Assembly: GCA_017618515.1 (NCBI GenBank)
Contig: JAFZUB010000014.1
Span: 1-5,951, forward strand
From: Bacteroidaceae bacterium
Lineage (GTDB): Bacteria; Bacteroidota; Bacteroidia; Bacteroidales; Bacteroidaceae
DNA length: 5,951 nt
Direction: 5' to 3'
Shown one piece after another: positions 4,451 to 5,951 of this stretch. Numbering within the stretch: position 1 is the first letter of the stretch; each line of letters begins with the position of its first letter. Position numbers and translations under genes: made by a program. A model generated the notes under the pieces. It saw nothing but the letters and a program-made list of their open reading frames with translations. It was not told the DNA's origin and did not search any database.

Positions 4451-5951
4451 CGGGTGACGTTCTTTACGCCTTTGACGGTGCGGAGTTTCTTGATGATGCT
4501 GTCGAGCTGGTGGGTGTCGGCAAGCATGATAGTGAGGGTTCCCTCGAAAAGGCCGTCGTGGCTGTCAATGCTGAAGGAGCGGATGTTTACTTTCTCGTCC
4601 TTGCTGAGGATGGAGGAGATATTGTTGACTACGCCGAGGTCGTCGTTGCCAACGATGTGGAGGACGATGGGGTAGGTACCCTTGCCGCTCTCGCCTGCCC
4701 AGCGTGCCTTGACGATGCGGTAGCCGTACCTCTCTCTTAGTGCAGCAGCGTTGGGACAGTTGGTGCGGTGGATGCGTATGCCGTTATTGATGGTGACGAA
4801 GCCGAAAATATTGTCGCCATAGATGGGGGAGCAGCACTTGGCGAGAGTGTAGTCGAGGCCCTTGATATTGCGGTCGATGACAAGCTCTTCGCCCGAGAGT
4901 CCTTCTTCTTTCTCATTGCTGCCGAGCACAAACTCGTCGGCTTTATGGATGGGGGTGCCTGTGTCGAGTTCGCCTAGGTCGCGCTTCACTACGAGCTGAT
5001 ACTGCTCGATAATGTCGTTGATGTCGAGTTGGTCATCCACTACCTTGCGATAGAACTCGTTGGGGTCTTTGTACCCCATCTTCTTGATGACGGTGTTGAG
5101 GTAGTTGCCGTTGAGTTCTATCTTGCGGTTGCGGAACTTGCGTTCGAGTATCTCCTTGGCGAGGCTGACGGCTTTGGTCTGTATCTCGTTGAGGGCTTGG
5201 CGTATCTTGCTTTTGGCACGGCCTGTGACGACGTAGTCGAGCCAGGCGGCCTTGGGTGTCTGGTTGGCGGAGGTGATGATGGTGACCTGGTCACCGCTGA
5301 CGAGACGCTGGCGCAGTGGGGCGTTCTTTTCGTTGACGATGGCTCCGGTGCAGTGGTCGCCGATGTTGGTGTGGATGCTGTAGGCGAAGTCGAGCACTGT
5401 AGCTCCGGCGATGAGTTTGTGGAGGTCGCCCTTTGGTGTGAAGATATACACTTCGTCGCTCTGCAGATCGGTCTTGAACTGGTCCATCATCTGCATGCTG
5501 TCGCCTTCCTCAAGGGCTGTGCGTATGCTGGAGAGCCAGCTGTCGACGCCGCGCTCACCACCCTTGACGCCCTTGTAGCGCCAGTGGGCGGCAAGGCCGT
5601 GCTCGGCTATGTCGTCCATACGCTCGGTGCGTATCTGCACCTCCACCCATTTCTGCTCGGGACCGAGGACGGTGATGTGAAGGCTCTCGTAGCCGTTGCT
5701 CTTGGGTATGGAGAGCCAGTCGCGCAGTCGGCGCGGGTTGGGCTGATACATATCGGTGATGATGCTGTACGCCTGCCAGCACTGGGCTTTTTCTTTCTGG
5801 AGCGGGGAGTCGAGGATGATGCGTATGGCAAAGAGGTCGTAAACACCCTCAAAGTCGCACTTCTGCTTTTTCATTTTCTGCCAGATGGAGTGGATGCTCT
5901 TGGTGCGCCCCTTGATATGGAACTGCAGTCCTTGCTCCTTCAGCTTCTGCT
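4447..5951 (-). CDS. rsh: Long RelA/SpoT homologue, (p)ppGpp synthetase/hydrolase, N-terminus outside the window
   Basis: The enzyme makes, and in bifunctional forms degrades, the alarmone (p)ppGpp of the stringent response. The frame is open to the right edge, giving about 500 residues. The Met at 5874 is internal: the 25 codons upstream continue conserved sequence (FHIKGRTKSIHSIWQKM). Numbering from that Met, the synthetase part shows YDLFAIRII (12-20), IPKSNGYESLH (56-66) and EVQIRTERMDDIAEHGLAAHW (78-98). A TGS domain follows (about 141-200), then a helical region, a Cys-containing domain with CC at 347-348 and HRTNCPN (369-375), and an ACT domain (about 401-475). The basic RLRD motif (49-52) sits where bifunctional enzymes have RxKD and RelA has ExDD, which favours a bifunctional enzyme. 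The HD hydrolase domain is beyond the edge and cannot be checked. The TAA (4449-4447) overlaps the convergent gene's TAG. Confidence 0.95.
   Translation of the reverse strand, partial: QKLKEQGLQFHIKGRTKSIHSIWQKMKKQKCDFEGVYDLFAIRIILDSPLQKEKAQCWQAYSIITDMYQPNPRRLRDWLSIPKSNGYESLHITVLGPEQKWVEVQIRTERMDDIAEHGLAAHWRYKGVKGGERGVDSWLSSIRTALEEGDSMQMMDQFKTDLQSDEVYIFTPKGDLHKLIAGATVLDFAYSIHTNIGDHCTGAIVNEKNAPLRQRLVSGDQVTIITSANQTPKAAWLDYVVTGRAKSKIRQALNEIQTKAVSLAKEILERKFRNRKIELNGNYLNTVIKKMGYKDPNEFYRKVVDDQLDINDIIEQYQLVVKRDLGELDTGTPIHKADEFVLGSNEKEEGLSGEELVIDRNIKGLDYTLAKCCSPIYGDNIFGFVTINNGIRIHRTNCPNAAALRERYGYRIVKARWAGESGKGTYPIVLHIVGNDDLGVVNNISSILSKDEKVNIRSFSIDSHDGLFEGTLTIMLADTHQLDSIIKKLRTVKGVKNVTR

Noticed and set aside
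4447..5874. Reading the RelA/SpoT gene as a complete 475-residue protein starting at 5874
   Set aside because: The frame stays open to 5951 and encodes conserved family residues upstream of that Met. The gene is cut by the window edge, not shortened.
1..5951. A previously undescribed multigene system
   Set aside because: All genes but the MORN protein belong to well-known housekeeping families in plausible order. There are no toxin, nuclease, reverse transcriptase, phage or array signatures.

Overview
The window looks like ordinary chromosomal core sequence from a member of the Bacteroidota, most likely Bacteroidales and perhaps Prevotellaceae. Three things point there. Both promoters I can see carry exact TAnnTTTG -7 boxes, the start codons lack strong Shine-Dalgarno sequences, and the RelA/SpoT and PBP1A proteins read like Bacteroidota versions. 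The genus is an inference.

Layout. On the minus strand, bases 3456 down to 1 hold a compact run of three genes: a bifunctional class A penicillin-binding protein (PBP1A type), kdsB (CMP-Kdo synthetase) and a secreted MORN-repeat protein cut off by the left edge. Gaps are 26 and 11 nt, so they probably form one cell-envelope operon covering peptidoglycan synthesis and lipopolysaccharide Kdo activation. A 145-bp intergenic region (3457-3601) holds two divergent promoters arranged almost as mirror images around a small inverted repeat. To its right, on the plus strand, lies an S4-domain RluA-family pseudouridine synthase (3602-4450). The rest, on the minus strand from the right edge to 4447, is the C-terminal two thirds or so of a long RelA/SpoT (p)ppGpp enzyme. 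These last two genes converge and overlap by 4 nt at their stop codons.

No stretch over 300 bases lacks a gene. I see no tRNA, rRNA, CRISPR, insertion sequence or phage gene, and no evidence of a new multigene system. The features most worth attention are small. Heptameric tandem repeats sit just before two start codons, and one of them supplies the kdsB stop codon and puts a stop in all three frames of its strand. A palindromic repeat lies in frame inside the pseudouridine synthase gene. The divergent promoter region is unusually symmetric, and one gene pair has overlapping ends.
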